Numbered from the stretch's first letter, positions 51,720 to 60,888 are shown. The stretch is 64,000 nt of DNA from CAVQCA01 sp963710815 (GCA_963710815.1 CAVQCA010000056.1:5993-69992); one strand, 5' to 3'. The notes: generated by a model not told the origin, from the letters alone. Numbers and translations: made by a program.

Positions 51720-52178
51720 ATGAAAAAGCTTCTCATTATTATCACCTGCTTTGCAAGCATTAATCTGACGGCCTGCTCCTCCTCCCATTGGCATGTGGTC
51801 TACAAGATCGATATTCAGCAGGGCAATGTCGTCACCCAGGACATGGTCAACCAGCTGAAAACCGGCATGAACCGCAGCCAGGTCCAGTTCATCATGGGAA
51901 CACCGCTGGTGATCGACACCTTCCACCAGAACCGCTGGGATTATGTGTACTATTTCAAGCCGGGTTACGGGAAATCCAGCGAAAAACGGGTCACACTCTT
52001 GTTCAAGGACGACACCCTCGCCAGCGTTACCGGCTCGATGCGTCCCGAACCAGGCGCCTCGACAGAGAAGAACGCACCGGTAACGCTGGTCGTTCCGCCG
52101 TACGAGCGGGTGGAACCCGGACTACTCAACAAACTCTGGCACTGGATCACCTTCCGCAAGGCCCCTGGGGCAACCTGA
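51720..52178 (+). CDS. bamE: Outer membrane protein assembly factor BamE
   Basis: BamE (SmpA) is a lipoprotein of the BAM complex that inserts beta-barrel proteins in the outer membrane. The ATG at 51720 gives 152 residues with a lipoprotein signal: MKKLLIIITCFASINLTACS, lipobox LTAC. The domain contains GNVVTQDMVNQLKTGMNRSQ, QFIMGTPLVIDTFHQNRWDY and YYFKPG, all typical. It is divergent from fur. The gap downstream holds a family A repeat. Confidence 0.97.
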   Translation: MKKLLIIITCFASINLTACSSSHWHVVYKIDIQQGNVVTQDMVNQLKTGMNRSQVQFIMGTPLVIDTFHQNRWDYVYYFKPGYGKSSEKRVTLLFKDDTLASVTGSMRPEPGASTEKNAPVTLVVPPYERVEPGLLNKLWHWITFRKAPGAT

Positions 52179-52183
52179 TGCCG

Positions 52184-52405
52184 GTTCGTCCGTAAACACC
52201 GTTTTCACCGCAAAGACGCAAAGTTCGCAAAGTTCGCAAAGAAATTCACATTAACAGAAACAATCCCGATCCCCCTGAAATTCAGTTGCCTGGCGCATGC
52301 AGCCGGTTTAGCAGCTGCGTTTCAGAGGTGATCAGGAAAACACACAATGGCTTTGCGTTCTTTGCGTCTTTGCGGTGAGTTAACTCTTTGATGGACAGGC
52401 ACTGA
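52184..52405. repeat. Family A element, copy 9
   Basis: Left arm 52201-52243 with CACCGCAAAGACGCAAAG and a tandem GTTCGCAAA duplication; right arm 52350-52378 (GCTTTGCGTTCTTTGCGTCT then TTGCGGTGA). Outer edges CGTCCGTAAACACCG and GATGGACAGGCACTGA are inverted relatives. About 105 bases lie between the arms. It ends toward the rnfH stop. Confidence 0.88.
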
Positions 52406-52465
52406 CCCATCACCATACCGGCCATCCCGCGCAAGCGCTCTACCTTTAACACCCGAGGGGCGGCC

Positions 52466-52786
52466 TCACTCCTGACTGCCCGCGCCCTTCTTCATCTCCT
52501 TGCCCCTGGCCGCTCGCTGCTTCCTGACCTCCTTGGGGTCGGCGATCAAAGGCCGGTAGATCTCCACCCGGTCACCGTCGCGCAGGGTATCCGTCAACTT
52601 GCACGGCTTCCCGAAGATACCGACCTTGTCGTGCTGCAGGTCGATCTGCGGAAACTGCTCGAGTATCCCGGAGGCCCGGATGGCCTGTTCCGCCGTGGTG
52701 CCTTCTTCGACGGGCAGCTCCAGGATCAGCTGCCGCCGCGGCAGGGCGTAGGCGACCTCTACCGTGAGTTGTTCAGCGCCCCCCAT
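52466..52786 (-). CDS. rnfH: RnfH family protein
   Basis: RnfH is a small ubiquitin-like (beta-grasp) protein usually encoded beside ratA and named after a link to the Rnf complex; its exact role is unclear. The ATG at 52786 gives 106 residues starting MGGAEQLTVEVAYALPRRQL. The family core GTTAEQAIRASGILEQFPQI, KVGIFGKPCKLTDTLRDGDR and VEIYRPLIADPKEVRKQRAA is complete. It overlaps the end of ratA by 14 bases. The frame continues upstream in other sequence, but only this ATG matches the family start. Confidence 0.96.
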   Translation of the reverse strand: MGGAEQLTVEVAYALPRRQLILELPVEEGTTAEQAIRASGILEQFPQIDLQHDKVGIFGKPCKLTDTLRDGDRVEIYRPLIADPKEVRKQRAARGKEMKKGAGSQE

Positions 52787-53210
52787 AAATCTGGACCGCC
52801 CGCTGCTGAAAGGAATCCACCAGGGTATTGGCAATCTGGCCAAAGATCGGGCCGACCACCAGACCGAGGACCCGGCTGGAGAAGCCGTACTCGAGAAACA
52901 GCGCGATCTTGCTGCCCTCCTCTCCCAGGGGGTCGAAGCGCCAGAAGCCGTCGAGCTGGCTGAACGGTCCATCGACAAGATGCATTTCGATCATTTTGTT
53001 TGTCTGATGACGGTTGCGCGTGGTGAAGGATCTGGTCATACCACCGACCGCGAATTCGATGCGGGCGCGCACCTCGTCGATATCACGGGAGAGTATGCGC
53101 GCCCCCTGACACCACGGAAGAAATTGCGGATAGGACTCGATGTCGCTCACCAGAGCGAACATCTCCCCGGGCGTATAGGGCACCAGCGCCGAACGATCAA
53201 CCGATTCCAC
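52773..53210 (-). CDS. ratA: Ribosome association toxin RatA / Coq10-like START domain protein
   Basis: RatA proteins bind the 50S subunit and have been reported to block 70S formation; the Coq10/START relatives bind lipids or quinones. The GTG start at 53210 gives 145 residues (MESVDRSALVPYTPGEMFAL). The domain includes DIESYPQFLPWCQGARILSR, RIEFAVGGMTRSFTTRNRHQ and PFSQLDGFWRFDPLGEEGSK. It overlaps rnfH, a standard pair near smpB in gammaproteobacteria, and is divergent from smpB with the transporter inserted between them. Confidence 0.95.
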   Translation of the reverse strand: MESVDRSALVPYTPGEMFALVSDIESYPQFLPWCQGARILSRDIDEVRARIEFAVGGMTRSFTTRNRHQTNKMIEMHLVDGPFSQLDGFWRFDPLGEEGSKIALFLEYGFSSRVLGLVVGPIFGQIANTLVDSFQQRAVQIYGGR

Positions 53211-53237
53211 AATGATGAGCCTCAGAACATTCCGCTA

Positions 53238-54620
53238 TCAGATGATGCCGATGGTATGCAGGAGCACGACGATCACCGCGACCGGCGCGATGTAACGCAG
53301 CAGGAAACGCCACACGCGGTACGCCACCCCACCGCCCATGCCCAGCTCCTCCACACTGGAATCGCGGCGCATGCACCATGCGACGAACACGACGATCAAC
53401 AACCCGCCGAGCGGACGCATGATGCCGGCGGTGAAGTGATCCAGCAGGTCGAATATCGTATCTTCGCGGAAGACCGGGATCCACGAAAGCAGTTTCACAT
53501 CCGCCCAGATGTTGAACGAGAACACCGTGAGCAACCCGCACAACCAGGCTGCGACCCCGGCCAGCACGGAGGCATGGGGGCGGCTCATCCCGTGATTTTC
53601 CACCAGCCAGGCGACGGCCGGCTCGATCAACGAGATGGCGGAAGTCCAGGCGGCGATCACCAGCAGGATAAAAAACAGCATACCGAAGAAAGCCCCGCCG
53701 TTCATATGGCCGAAGACGATGGGCAGGGTCCGGAATATCAGTCCCGGACCGGAGGCCGGCGCAAGCCCGCTGGCGAAGACGAGGGGGAAAATGGCGAGAC
53801 CGGCCAGCAGGGCAATCACCGTATCCATGACGGACACCGCGATGCAGGAACTGGCGATGGGAGTGTCGTCCGGCAGATAGGATCCGTAAATCATGATCGC
53901 CCCCATGCCCAGGCTGAGGGTGAAAAAAGCATGGCCCATGGCCGCCAGAACGGCGCTCACGGTTATCCGGCCGAAATCGGGCCGAAACAGGAAATCCATC
54001 CCCTGTGCAAAGGCCCCGCTGTGCCATGCATAGGCGTCCAGCACCAGCAGCAGCACAACCAGGGCGGGCACGAGGATGCGCGTGGCCGCTTCCAGCCCCC
54101 TGCGGACGCCCCGCGCCACGATGACCATGGTCATTACCATGAAGATCGTATGCCAGGCCATGAGGCGTTCCGGGTGGTCGACGAGGTTGGAAAATATGCT
54201 TTGCACGCCATCGGCCGTCAGTCCGGTGAACAGTCCGCTGCCGGTGCGGAACACATAGGCCAGCGTCCAGCCGGCAATCACGCTGTAATAGGAAAGAATA
54301 AGGAAACCGGCGAGCATCCCGATCCATCCCAGCCACTGCCAGCGAGGACTGAGATTCTCCTGTGCCGCCAGGGTGCGCATGGTATTGACGGGACTGTGAC
54401 GGCCGCGTCGTCCCATCATGACCTCGGCCATCATGATCGGGATGCCGATCACGGCAAGACACAGGAGGTAAACCAGCACGAAGGCGCCGCCCCCGTTCTC
54501 GCCGGTGAGATACGGAAACTTCCAGATATTGCCCAGACCCACGGTGGATCCCGTGGCGGCCAGCACAAACGCCAGCCGGCTGGACCACTGACCGTGATTC
54601 GACACTCGCGCGGTTGTCAT
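53238..54620 (-). CDS. Sodium-dependent transporter (SNF/NSS family)
   Basis: This is a neurotransmitter:sodium symporter family protein of the bacterial LeuT type, moving an amino acid or similar solute with sodium. The ATG at 54620 gives 460 residues (MTTARVSNHGQWSSRLAFVL); an upstream start at 54674 is possible but adds an unconserved extension. The sodium-site segment LAATGSTVGLGNIWKFPYLTGENGGG is intact in helix 1. About 12 membrane helices are expected, with AWTSAISLIEPAVAWLVE near residue 300 being helix 8. It lies 27 bases upstream of ratA. The substrate cannot be inferred. Confidence 0.9.
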   Translation of the reverse strand: MTTARVSNHGQWSSRLAFVLAATGSTVGLGNIWKFPYLTGENGGGAFVLVYLLCLAVIGIPIMMAEVMMGRRGRHSPVNTMRTLAAQENLSPRWQWLGWIGMLAGFLILSYYSVIAGWTLAYVFRTGSGLFTGLTADGVQSIFSNLVDHPERLMAWHTIFMVMTMVIVARGVRRGLEAATRILVPALVVLLLVLDAYAWHSGAFAQGMDFLFRPDFGRITVSAVLAAMGHAFFTLSLGMGAIMIYGSYLPDDTPIASSCIAVSVMDTVIALLAGLAIFPLVFASGLAPASGPGLIFRTLPIVFGHMNGGAFFGMLFFILLVIAAWTSAISLIEPAVAWLVENHGMSRPHASVLAGVAAWLCGLLTVFSFNIWADVKLLSWIPVFREDTIFDLLDHFTAGIMRPLGGLLIVVFVAWCMRRDSSVEELGMGGGVAYRVWRFLLRYIAPVAVIVVLLHTIGII

Positions 54621-54729
54621 ATGTGTTCCATAGCTGACCGATGACCGGGCATTGTCCGTGAAATGGTCGACCACCTCAACAACTCAACGGCAATGCACGG
54701 CATACGGACGGGGTTGTTATACTGCGCGG

Positions 54730-55207
54730 ATGAACACCAGGAAAACCGGTACAGGCTCATCCGGGACCATCGCGCTCAACAGGAAGGCCCGCCACGACTT
54801 ACTTCATTGAAGACCGCTTCGAGGCGGGGCTCGCCCTGCAGGGGTGGGAGGTGAAGAGTATCCGTGACGGCCGGCTGCAGCTGAACGAGAGCTATATCCT
54901 CATCAGGAACGGCGAGGCCTGGTTGTTCGGCGTACACATCACACCGCTGACGAGCGCCTCCACCCATATCAAGACCGATCCGACCCGCACCCGCAAGCTG
55001 CTCCTGCACCGTCGCGAACTGGACAAGCTGATCGGCGCCGTCGAGCGCAAGGGCTATACCCTGGTGCCGCTCGCCATGTACTGGAAAAACGGGCTGGCCA
55101 AGCTGGAAGTCGCCCTGGCCCGCGGCAAGCAGAGCCAGGACAAGCGTGCGACCGAAAAGGCGCGTGACTGGGAGCGGGAGAAGGGTCGATTGCTGCGCAA
55201 GCGTTAA
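54730..55207 (+). CDS. smpB: SsrA-binding protein SmpB, apparent +1 frameshift
   Basis: SmpB binds tmRNA and rescues stalled ribosomes by trans-translation. The ATG at 54730 reads MNTRKTGTGSSGTIALNRKA and RHD for 23 codons; the next base at 54799 breaks the frame. Skipping that T gives YFIEDRFEAGLALQGWEVKS, the expected family continuation, then ESYILIRNGEAWLFGVHITP and the basic C-terminal tail DKRATEKARDWEREKGRLLR. One base removed gives 158 residues, close to the E. coli length. No tmRNA gene is seen in the window. Without correction only an N-terminally truncated product from the GTG at 54851 is readable. Confidence 0.9.
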
Positions 55208-55220
55208 AGGCCCTAAAGTG

Positions 55221-55908
55221 TTACCGGGGAGTCACCAGGGATGGGGCCGGGACCGGCACCTTCAGATCGTCATGGTTTTTGTTGCGTTCTTCCAGCATGG
55301 CGATCAGCCCGTCCAGACCCTTGGAACGGATAATGGATGAAAAGCTGGAGCGCTGGGTCACGACGAGGCTGACGCCCTCGGCGACCACATCATAGATCTT
55401 CCAGTCCTCGCCGTCCCTGCGGTACATACGAAACTGGGCATGGATCAAGGGACCATTCGGTTGCGTGATTTCCGCGTCCACCTCCGCCAGATTGCCGGTC
55501 GGTGGGTTGCGCATGGGCAGGTACCTGATGGACTGTCCGCTGTAATCGGCACGGGAAATGGATGCCAGGTAGGTGTTAATCAGCAGCAACCTGAATTCCT
55601 GTTCAAAGACTTCACGCTGCCTGGGTGTCGCCCTGCGCCAGTTGATGCCCAGCACCGACTGGGACAGGGCGATGAAATCGACATGCGGAATCACATATTT
55701 CTCGGCGATGCTCGCGCAGGCGCGCCTTGTCGTCCAGTATCGAGGGATCCTCCTTGATGATCTCAATCACATGGTCGGATATCCCACGCAGCACGTCGAC
55801 AGGGCTCTTTTCCGCGGAGTACACCGCTCCATGGACCAGACCGGAAGCCGGCAACAGGATAAGAAATAGCCTTAAATAGAATATAGAACTTATTGTTTTT
55901 CTGGTCAT
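55221..55908 (-). CDS. mlaC: MlaC/Ttg2D-like phospholipid-binding protein, apparent +1 frameshift
   Basis: MlaC-type proteins carry phospholipids across the periplasm between outer-membrane and inner-membrane complexes. From ATG 55908 a signal peptide is seen (MTRKTISSIFYLRLFLILLP, cleavage likely after GLVHGA), then SPVDVLRGISDHVIEIIKED and DDKARL. At about 55710-55720 the frame is displaced by one base; it continues SIAEKYVIPHVDFIALSQSV, FRMYRRDGEDWKIYDVVAEG and VSLVVTQRSSFSSII, which matches the family. Joined, it has about 228 residues. There is no mlaABDEF neighbourhood; it is divergent from the lipoprotein-sorting and MMPL exporter genes, so a different lipid pathway is plausible. The symbol is by similarity only. 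Confidence 0.8.
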
Positions 55909-56261
55909 ATAATATAAATTCTCTGGGGATGAGTGCAGAATGCCTGACACTCCAGGGAGACAACCGAGTGACAGCGGTTCGATGGCTGTCGACATATTCT
56001 AAATAAATCATACGGGAATGGTAGTCGGGAATGATTAAATTTTACAGAGACTTCCCGTCCCCGGATGGGTACCGGCAAGGCGCTCGACGATTGATGCCGA
56101 ACCTGACCGGCCGTTCAGCTTCCAGGCCGGTGAAGGAAATCATCCCGCAGCGGAAACTCATCCCATCGACTGTGCCTACCTACGAGACACTCATTGACAA
56201 GCATAGGGTTGTTGTTAACATCTTGAGTTAACTTAACAAAGAACACCAAGCCGATAACCGC
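55909..56261. other. Divergent intergenic region with promoter
   Basis: About 350 bases between the mlaC-like gene and the lipoprotein-sorting gene. I see a promoter toward the right gene (see 56194-56221) and an AT-rich stretch with GTTAAC repeated twice (about 56215-56230), which could be an operator. A short open frame near 56031-56231 has no features of a real gene. No RNA gene is recognisable. Confidence 0.6.
56194..56221 (+). promoter_or_regulatory. Possible promoter of the lipoprotein-sorting/MMPL operon
   Basis: TTGACA at 56194-56199 and TAACAT at 56216-56221 are 16 bases apart, 40 bases upstream of the ATG at 56262. The following TTGAGTTAACTTAAC stretch contains the GTTAAC palindrome, a candidate operator. 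Confidence 0.5.
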
Positions 56262-57053
56262 ATGAAAATTCCCTTAACCGTCCTGCTGATGGTTTGTTCC
56301 CTCTCGACAAACGCCGCGGATATCCCTCAGGTGATCAAGTCATGCCTGCAGCGCAACCTGCCGAAAACCACCTCGGCCCAGTCGATCGAACTGCGCGCGC
56401 GTGACCGCAGCGGCTACGAGCAGGTGCTCGAGGCTGATGTCTACTGGAAACGCTACGCCGATGATCAGGCGCGCGTGATGATGTACTTCCGCGAACCGGT
56501 GGATATCCGGGGCGCGAGATTCCTGATCGTACAGAAACAGCCCCAGAATGATATGTATATCTACATGTCCAGTCTGTTCACGGTCCGGCGCGTCACGTCG
56601 AAAAACATCTCCAGCTCCATCATGGGAACGGATTTTTCCTATGAGGATTTTGAACGCATACAGGGAATACTCTCCGATGCCCGCGCCGAGCAATTTCCCG
56701 ACGAAACGCTGGCGGGGAGACCCGTGTACGTGCTGATGAGTTATCCGAATGAAAACTCGGGCTACGTCAAGGTGGCCACCTACATCGACAAGGAGAGTTG
56801 CATTCCGCTCATGACGCAGTTCTACGCAAGCGGAAACGTGTTGCGCAAACAGATGACCATCGACCCGGCGGGCATCCACCACCAGGCGGGCATTTACTAT
56901 CCGACCGATCTGGTGATCAAGGATCTGAAGGAGAAAACCGAAACCCGCCTGATCGTCCACAATGTCAACATCGGTTTGCCCCTGGGAGATGACCTGTTTG
57001 ATCCGAAAAAACTGAAGCAGGCGGACATCCCGGCCATCCCGCCCTCTCCCTGA
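56262..57053 (+). CDS. Outer membrane lipoprotein-sorting protein (LolA-like)
   Basis: The 263-residue product starts MKIPLTVLLMVCSLSTNAAD, a signal peptide with cleavage after NA-A, so it is periplasmic. The remainder looks like the LolA/LolB-fold family called outer membrane lipoprotein-sorting protein, with YWKRYADDQARVMMYFREPV, RGARFLIVQKQPQNDMYIYM, SSSIMGTDFSYEDFERIQGI and VPLxTQFYASGNVLRKQM type beta-strands. The gene is separated from the MMPL exporter gene by three bases, so the two are one operon. In other bacteria this pair, often with an MlaC-like protein, is linked to lipid transfer to the outer membrane. The cargo is unknown. Confidence 0.85.
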   Translation: MKIPLTVLLMVCSLSTNAADIPQVIKSCLQRNLPKTTSAQSIELRARDRSGYEQVLEADVYWKRYADDQARVMMYFREPVDIRGARFLIVQKQPQNDMYIYMSSLFTVRRVTSKNISSSIMGTDFSYEDFERIQGILSDARAEQFPDETLAGRPVYVLMSYPNENSGYVKVATYIDKESCIPLMTQFYASGNVLRKQMTIDPAGIHHQAGIYYPTDLVIKDLKEKTETRLIVHNVNIGLPLGDDLFDPKKLKQADIPAIPPSP

Positions 57054-57056
57054 TCA

Positions 57057-59801
57057 ATGGGTATCCTCGACAAACTCTCCAGCCTTATCGCGAGGTCAAC
57101 GGCGCTCGTCCTGCTGATCTCCGCGGTTCTCACCGTGCTGGCCGTTACCCGGCTGGTCGATCTGCACACGGGGCATTTACGCCTGGAGATCGACCCGTCC
57201 GCCAACCGGTTGCTGCCCGAGCATAACCCCGCCAAGCAGTTCTACGACCGGGCCCGGCGCACCTTCGGCAGCGACGAAATCCTGGTAATCGCGCTGACAT
57301 CCCCGGATGTCTTCACACGCGATACCCTGGCGCGCATCGACCGGATGACCCGGCGTATCAGCAACGTCGAGGCCGTCGATCACGTGGTATCGCTGACCAA
57401 CGCGGTGGACATACGCAGCGTCGACGGCGGTCTGGACATCGCGCCCTTCTTCGACAAGCTTAAAGAAAATCCCGGGGCCCTCAAGACGATGCGGCAGCGG
57501 GTACTCGACAACCCCGTCTACAGCGGCAGCCTGGTTTCGAAAAGCGGAGATGCCACGGCGCTGCTCGTCTATTTCCAGGATATCGACGATCGGGATTTCA
57601 TCCGTCGCGGCATACACGACAAAATCGTTTCCATCGTCAACCAGGAAAAAGGCCCCAACCAGGTGTGGCTGACCGGGACGCCCCACTTCAAGGTCTCCGT
57701 CATCAAGATCCTGATACACGACCTGAAGTGGATACCGGCGTTCATCACCCTCATCATGGCCCTGGTGCTGATCGTCTGCTATCGCACGATCCTGGGCGTC
57801 GTGGTCCCGCTGGTCACCGTCGCCGTCGGCATGTTGCTCTCGCTCGGGGTCATCGCCGCGCTCGGGTACACGCTCAGCATGATCTCCGTGCTGGTGCCAC
57901 CGCTGCTGATGATACTGGGGCTCTCCTATTCGGTGCATGTGGTTTCCGATTACCAGCAGCACCGTCAGGAATCACCGGACAAGAAGTCCCTGGTAAGGGA
58001 TACCCTGAAACGAATCCTGCTCCCCGTCCTGCTCACCGGCCTGACGACCGTGGCCGGATTCATTTCGATGATGGTCAACCCGATCGATGCGATCAGTGAA
58101 TTCGGCGAACTCTCGGTCATCGGCGTTACCATCATTACCCTGGTGTCGGTCACCTTCACGCCGGCCCTGCTCAGCCTGCTGGACCGGAAGGCCCCGGGCG
58201 CCGCCGGGGCGCCGACGCTTCGCCCGACGCTGTTCGACCGCTTCATCGACCATATTGCGGTGTTCGACCTGAAGCACAAGAACACCATCTTCCTCTTTTC
58301 CGGAATTCTGTTCGCGCTGAGCCTGGCCGGCATGCTAAGGATTCATGTCAGCGCGGATATCATGACCAGCTTCTCCAAAAACTCGGAGGTGCGCAAATCA
58401 TTCGAGCTGGTCAATAAAAAACTCGGGGGCGCCAATCCGCTGTACATCATCATCGATGGCGGACACCCCGATGCCTTCAAGGAACCCGCCAATCTGAAAA
58501 CTGTCCAGGAACTGCAATCCTGGCTCGACCGGCAGCCGGAAATCGGCGGTTCGGTGTCTATCGCCGACTTCATCATGCTGGTCAACAGGGCGCTGCATAA
58601 CAACGACCCGGCATACTTCGCCATACCGGACAACCGCCGGACTATCACCCAGCTGCTGTTTCTGAGTTCCAGCGATGAACTGAGCAGGATCGTCGACAGC
58701 CGCTTCCAGACCGTGAACGTGATCGTGCGCGCCAAGGTCATCACCTCGGATGATATGGCGAAGCTGATCAATCACATCAATGCGCGGCTCGCCAAGCTGC
58801 CGGCGCATCTGAAGGCACAGGCCACCGGCAATCCCGTGCTGATCACGCAAACCCTGACCGAGATCATTCTCGGCCAGGCAAAGAGCGTCGGCCTCGCGCT
58901 GGTGATCGTCTATGCCATTCTGTCCCTGATGTTCATGTCCTACCGCATCGGGTTCATCGCGCTGATACCGAACATCCTGCCGATCACGATCTACTTCGGC
59001 TCGCTGGGTTTCTTCGGTGTCAGCCTCAATCCCAGCACCAGCCTGATCGCCCCGATGGTGCTGGGTATTGCCATCGACGATACCATCCACTATTTCGCAC
59101 GATTCAACCGCGAGGTCAGGCGTCTGGCGGATGACAAAAAGGCCACCCTCGCCGCATTGAAGGCGGTCGGTCGGCCCATGACCTATACCTCGGCCGCGCT
59201 CTGCCTGGGCTTCCTGGCCCTGACGACCAGCGAACTCAGCATGCAGGTGGAGGTCGGCCTCATGGCCTCCTGGGCGCTTGCCGTCGCCTGGCTGTGCGAT
59301 TTCCTGCTCACCCCGGCGCTCTGTTCCAGTGTCCGCATCACCACCCTGTGGGATGTGCTGACCCTCGATCTGGGCGAAAACCCGCAGGAATCGATCCCCC
59401 TGCTGAACGGCCTGCGTAAATCACAGGCGCGGATCGTGGCCCTGATGTCGAAGGTCATCACCGTCCCCGCCGGCACCCGCATCATCAACGCCGGAGAAAA
59501 GGGCGAGGAAATGTATGTGGTCATCGATGGGCGGCTGCGCACCTCGATCGACGGGGAGAAAGGCCGTATCGAGGTCGCCAACCACGCGCGCGGAGACGTG
59601 GTCGGCGAAGCCGGCCTGTTTTACGAAAAGCGCACTGCCGACGTGGAAACCCTGGAGGACAGCCGCCTGCTGTGCCTCAGCCAGGACAACCTGGACCGGC
59701 TCAGCCGGCGTTATCCCTATATCGCCACCAAGGTATTCAGGAACCTGAACAGGATACTGGCCACGCGCCTGTTCACCACCACCCACAGGCTGACGACCTG
59801 A
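57057..59801 (+). CDS. MMPL/RND-family exporter with C-terminal cyclic-nucleotide-binding domain
   Basis: The 914-residue membrane protein has the RND layout: a first helix (about 12-32), a periplasmic domain with RLEIDPSANRLLPEHNPAKQ, a membrane block with the conserved family blocks (LSYSVHVVSDYQQHRQESPD, MMVNPIDAISEFGELSVIGV), a second periplasmic domain from about 415, and a second membrane block with LNPSTSLIAPMVLGIAIDDT and IHYFARFNREVRRL. The charged proton-relay residues of the helix-4 type motif are in GIAIDDTIHYF. Residues about 797-910 form a cNMP-binding (Crp-like) domain with EEMYVVIDGRLRTSIDGE and the phosphate cassette GEAGLFYEKRTADV at 850-863, keeping the Glu and Arg used for the cyclic phosphate. 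The fusion suggests nucleotide-controlled transport of lipid-like cargo, which is an inference. Confidence 0.9.
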   Translation: MGILDKLSSLIARSTALVLLISAVLTVLAVTRLVDLHTGHLRLEIDPSANRLLPEHNPAKQFYDRARRTFGSDEILVIALTSPDVFTRDTLARIDRMTRRISNVEAVDHVVSLTNAVDIRSVDGGLDIAPFFDKLKENPGALKTMRQRVLDNPVYSGSLVSKSGDATALLVYFQDIDDRDFIRRGIHDKIVSIVNQEKGPNQVWLTGTPHFKVSVIKILIHDLKWIPAFITLIMALVLIVCYRTILGVVVPLVTVAVGMLLSLGVIAALGYTLSMISVLVPPLLMILGLSYSVHVVSDYQQHRQESPDKKSLVRDTLKRILLPVLLTGLTTVAGFISMMVNPIDAISEFGELSVIGVTIITLVSVTFTPALLSLLDRKAPGAAGAPTLRPTLFDRFIDHIAVFDLKHKNTIFLFSGILFALSLAGMLRIHVSADIMTSFSKNSEVRKSFELVNKKLGGANPLYIIIDGGHPDAFKEPANLKTVQELQSWLDRQPEIGGSVSIADFIMLVNRALHNNDPAYFAIPDNRRTITQLLFLSSSDELSRIVDSRFQTVNVIVRAKVITSDDMAKLINHINARLAKLPAHLKAQATGNPVLITQTLTEIILGQAKSVGLALVIVYAILSLMFMSYRIGFIALIPNILPITIYFGSLGFFGVSLNPSTSLIAPMVLGIAIDDTIHYFARFNREVRRLADDKKATLAALKAVGRPMTYTSAALCLGFLALTTSELSMQVEVGLMASWALAVAWLCDFLLTPALCSSVRITTLWDVLTLDLGENPQESIPLLNGLRKSQARIVALMSKVITVPAGTRIINAGEKGEEMYVVIDGRLRTSIDGEKGRIEVANHARGDVVGEAGLFYEKRTADVETLEDSRLLCLSQDNLDRLSRRYPYIATKVFRNLNRILATRLFTTTHRLTT

Positions 59802-59885
59802 GGGGCGGCCGCGGAATCCGTGGCCGGGAACGGAAGAATCACTGACGCTGCATTCTCTTCCGTGTTTTTTACGTGGCTGACAAGT

Positions 59886-60018
59886 GCCCATTTATAAAAG
59901 AAACATACTTACCGCAGAGGCGCCGAGAACGCAAAGTACTTTATTGTTTTAAATAATGAATTCCTCTGTGTCCTTTGCGTCTCAGCGGTGAATATGGCGT
60001 TCATGGATGAACACTAAC
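59886..60018. repeat. Family A element, copy 10, with family B remnant
   Basis: Left arm 59909-59937 (TTACCGCAGAGGCGC and GAGAACGCAAAG); right arm 59963-59993 (TGTGTCCTTTGCGTCTCAGC then GGTGAA). The end GCGTTCATGGATGAACACTA matches the outer edge of copies 1 and 6. About 70 bases to the left (59815-59880) lie CCACGG/CCGTGG-like pieces (CTTCCGTGTTTTTTACGTGG) of a decayed family B element. Confidence 0.78.
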
Positions 60019-60168
60019 CATCAGGATGATGGCTTAAAAAGGTTCCCTCCGGAGCAGGGCGGTTTCAAGCTGGATTCTTCCTCATGCTGGAATGCCCGAC
60101 AAGCAACCGGCGCTCGACTCCCCCCGAAGCCGGGCCAGGCGGGGGCCTCAGCTCAGAAGAACGGGCTC
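60019..60168. other. Non-coding gap
   Basis: About 150 bases between the repeat after the exporter and the DUF928 stop. A GC-rich stretch CCCCGAAGCCGGGCCAGGCG near 60120 can fold weakly, but I see no gene and no convincing terminator. Confidence 0.5.
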
Positions 60169-60888
60169 CTATTTCCGATCGTAATCGGCCGCGTCTTTCA
60201 GACCGACCTGCTCGAGCAGGGAAGACCGGTCGGCGCGCAAACTCGCATCTCCCGGGTTCTGCTGTATCGCACGGGATAGCGAATCGATGGCGTCATACCA
60301 GATCCCGTCGTTGGCATAGACACGCGCCAGGGCAAGTTCGTCCGCTCCGGCGGTGCTGTGCTTGAGCGCGGTATCGGGCTTCACGTACTTTATCGTGCCA
60401 CTGGCAACGATATCGTTGGAGCGTTGTTTTTCATCCGGTGTCAGGGAGACGAACCAGCGGTACTCGATTCCCGGCTTGAGTGCCACCCCCGCCGAGGCCA
60501 GATCCAGACTCTGGATCCCGGCGCTTTTCGGAATGCCGATGACCTGCTCGAGAAGCGGATCGATCTGCTTGTCATTGGTCACCGTTACGTCCATCCGGGC
60601 GTTGACCGGCCTGGAGAGATACCAGTAGAGCGTCGGCTGGCTCCTGGTGGTCAGCCCCGTATGATCAGGCGCCAGCGCGGACAGCTTGACATCGATGCCT
60701 TCCGCACCGCGCGTCCCTCCGCCTACCCGACTGGACGGTGCTCCCCGAACCGGCGGATGGTAGGTAAAGCCGCCGGTACTGGCCGTATTCACCGCGCCGG
60801 CGCTGGTTTCTTCAGCGGAGAGCAGGGTGGAAAATGACGCAAGAACCAGTGTCAGCAGCAGAATGCCGATTGACGAACTCGTTTTCAT
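60169..60888 (-). CDS. DUF928 family protein, probably periplasmic
   Basis: The ATG at 60888 is preceded by GGAGAGAG and gives 239 residues starting MKTSSSIGILLLTLVLASFS, a signal peptide ending near LLSAEET. The mature part has FTYHPPVRGAPSSRVGGGTR, LSALAPDHTGLTTRSQPTLY and WYLSRPVN, which fits my recollection of DUF928, and a helical C-terminal part with LALARVYANDGIWYDAIDSL. The last region resembles a TPR helix pair (IWYDAIDSLSRAIQQNPGDA). DUF928 genes often accompany CHASE2-domain proteins, as here. The function is unknown. An upstream start at 60990 would add a non-conserved extension. Confidence 0.8.
   Translation of the reverse strand: MKTSSSIGILLLTLVLASFSTLLSAEETSAGAVNTASTGGFTYHPPVRGAPSSRVGGGTRGAEGIDVKLSALAPDHTGLTTRSQPTLYWYLSRPVNARMDVTVTNDKQIDPLLEQVIGIPKSAGIQSLDLASAGVALKPGIEYRWFVSLTPDEKQRSNDIVASGTIKYVKPDTALKHSTAGADELALARVYANDGIWYDAIDSLSRAIQQNPGDASLRADRSSLLEQVGLKDAADYDRK

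Noticed and set aside
54621..54729. Alternative longer start for the sodium-dependent transporter at 54674
   Set aside because: The added 18 residues are not hydrophobic or conserved, and the ATG at 54620 fits the family start with GQWSSRLAFVLAATGSTVGL close behind.
56031..56231. A 66-codon plus-strand frame upstream of the lipoprotein-sorting gene
   Set aside because: No ribosome-binding site, no family pattern, and it overlaps the candidate promoter.
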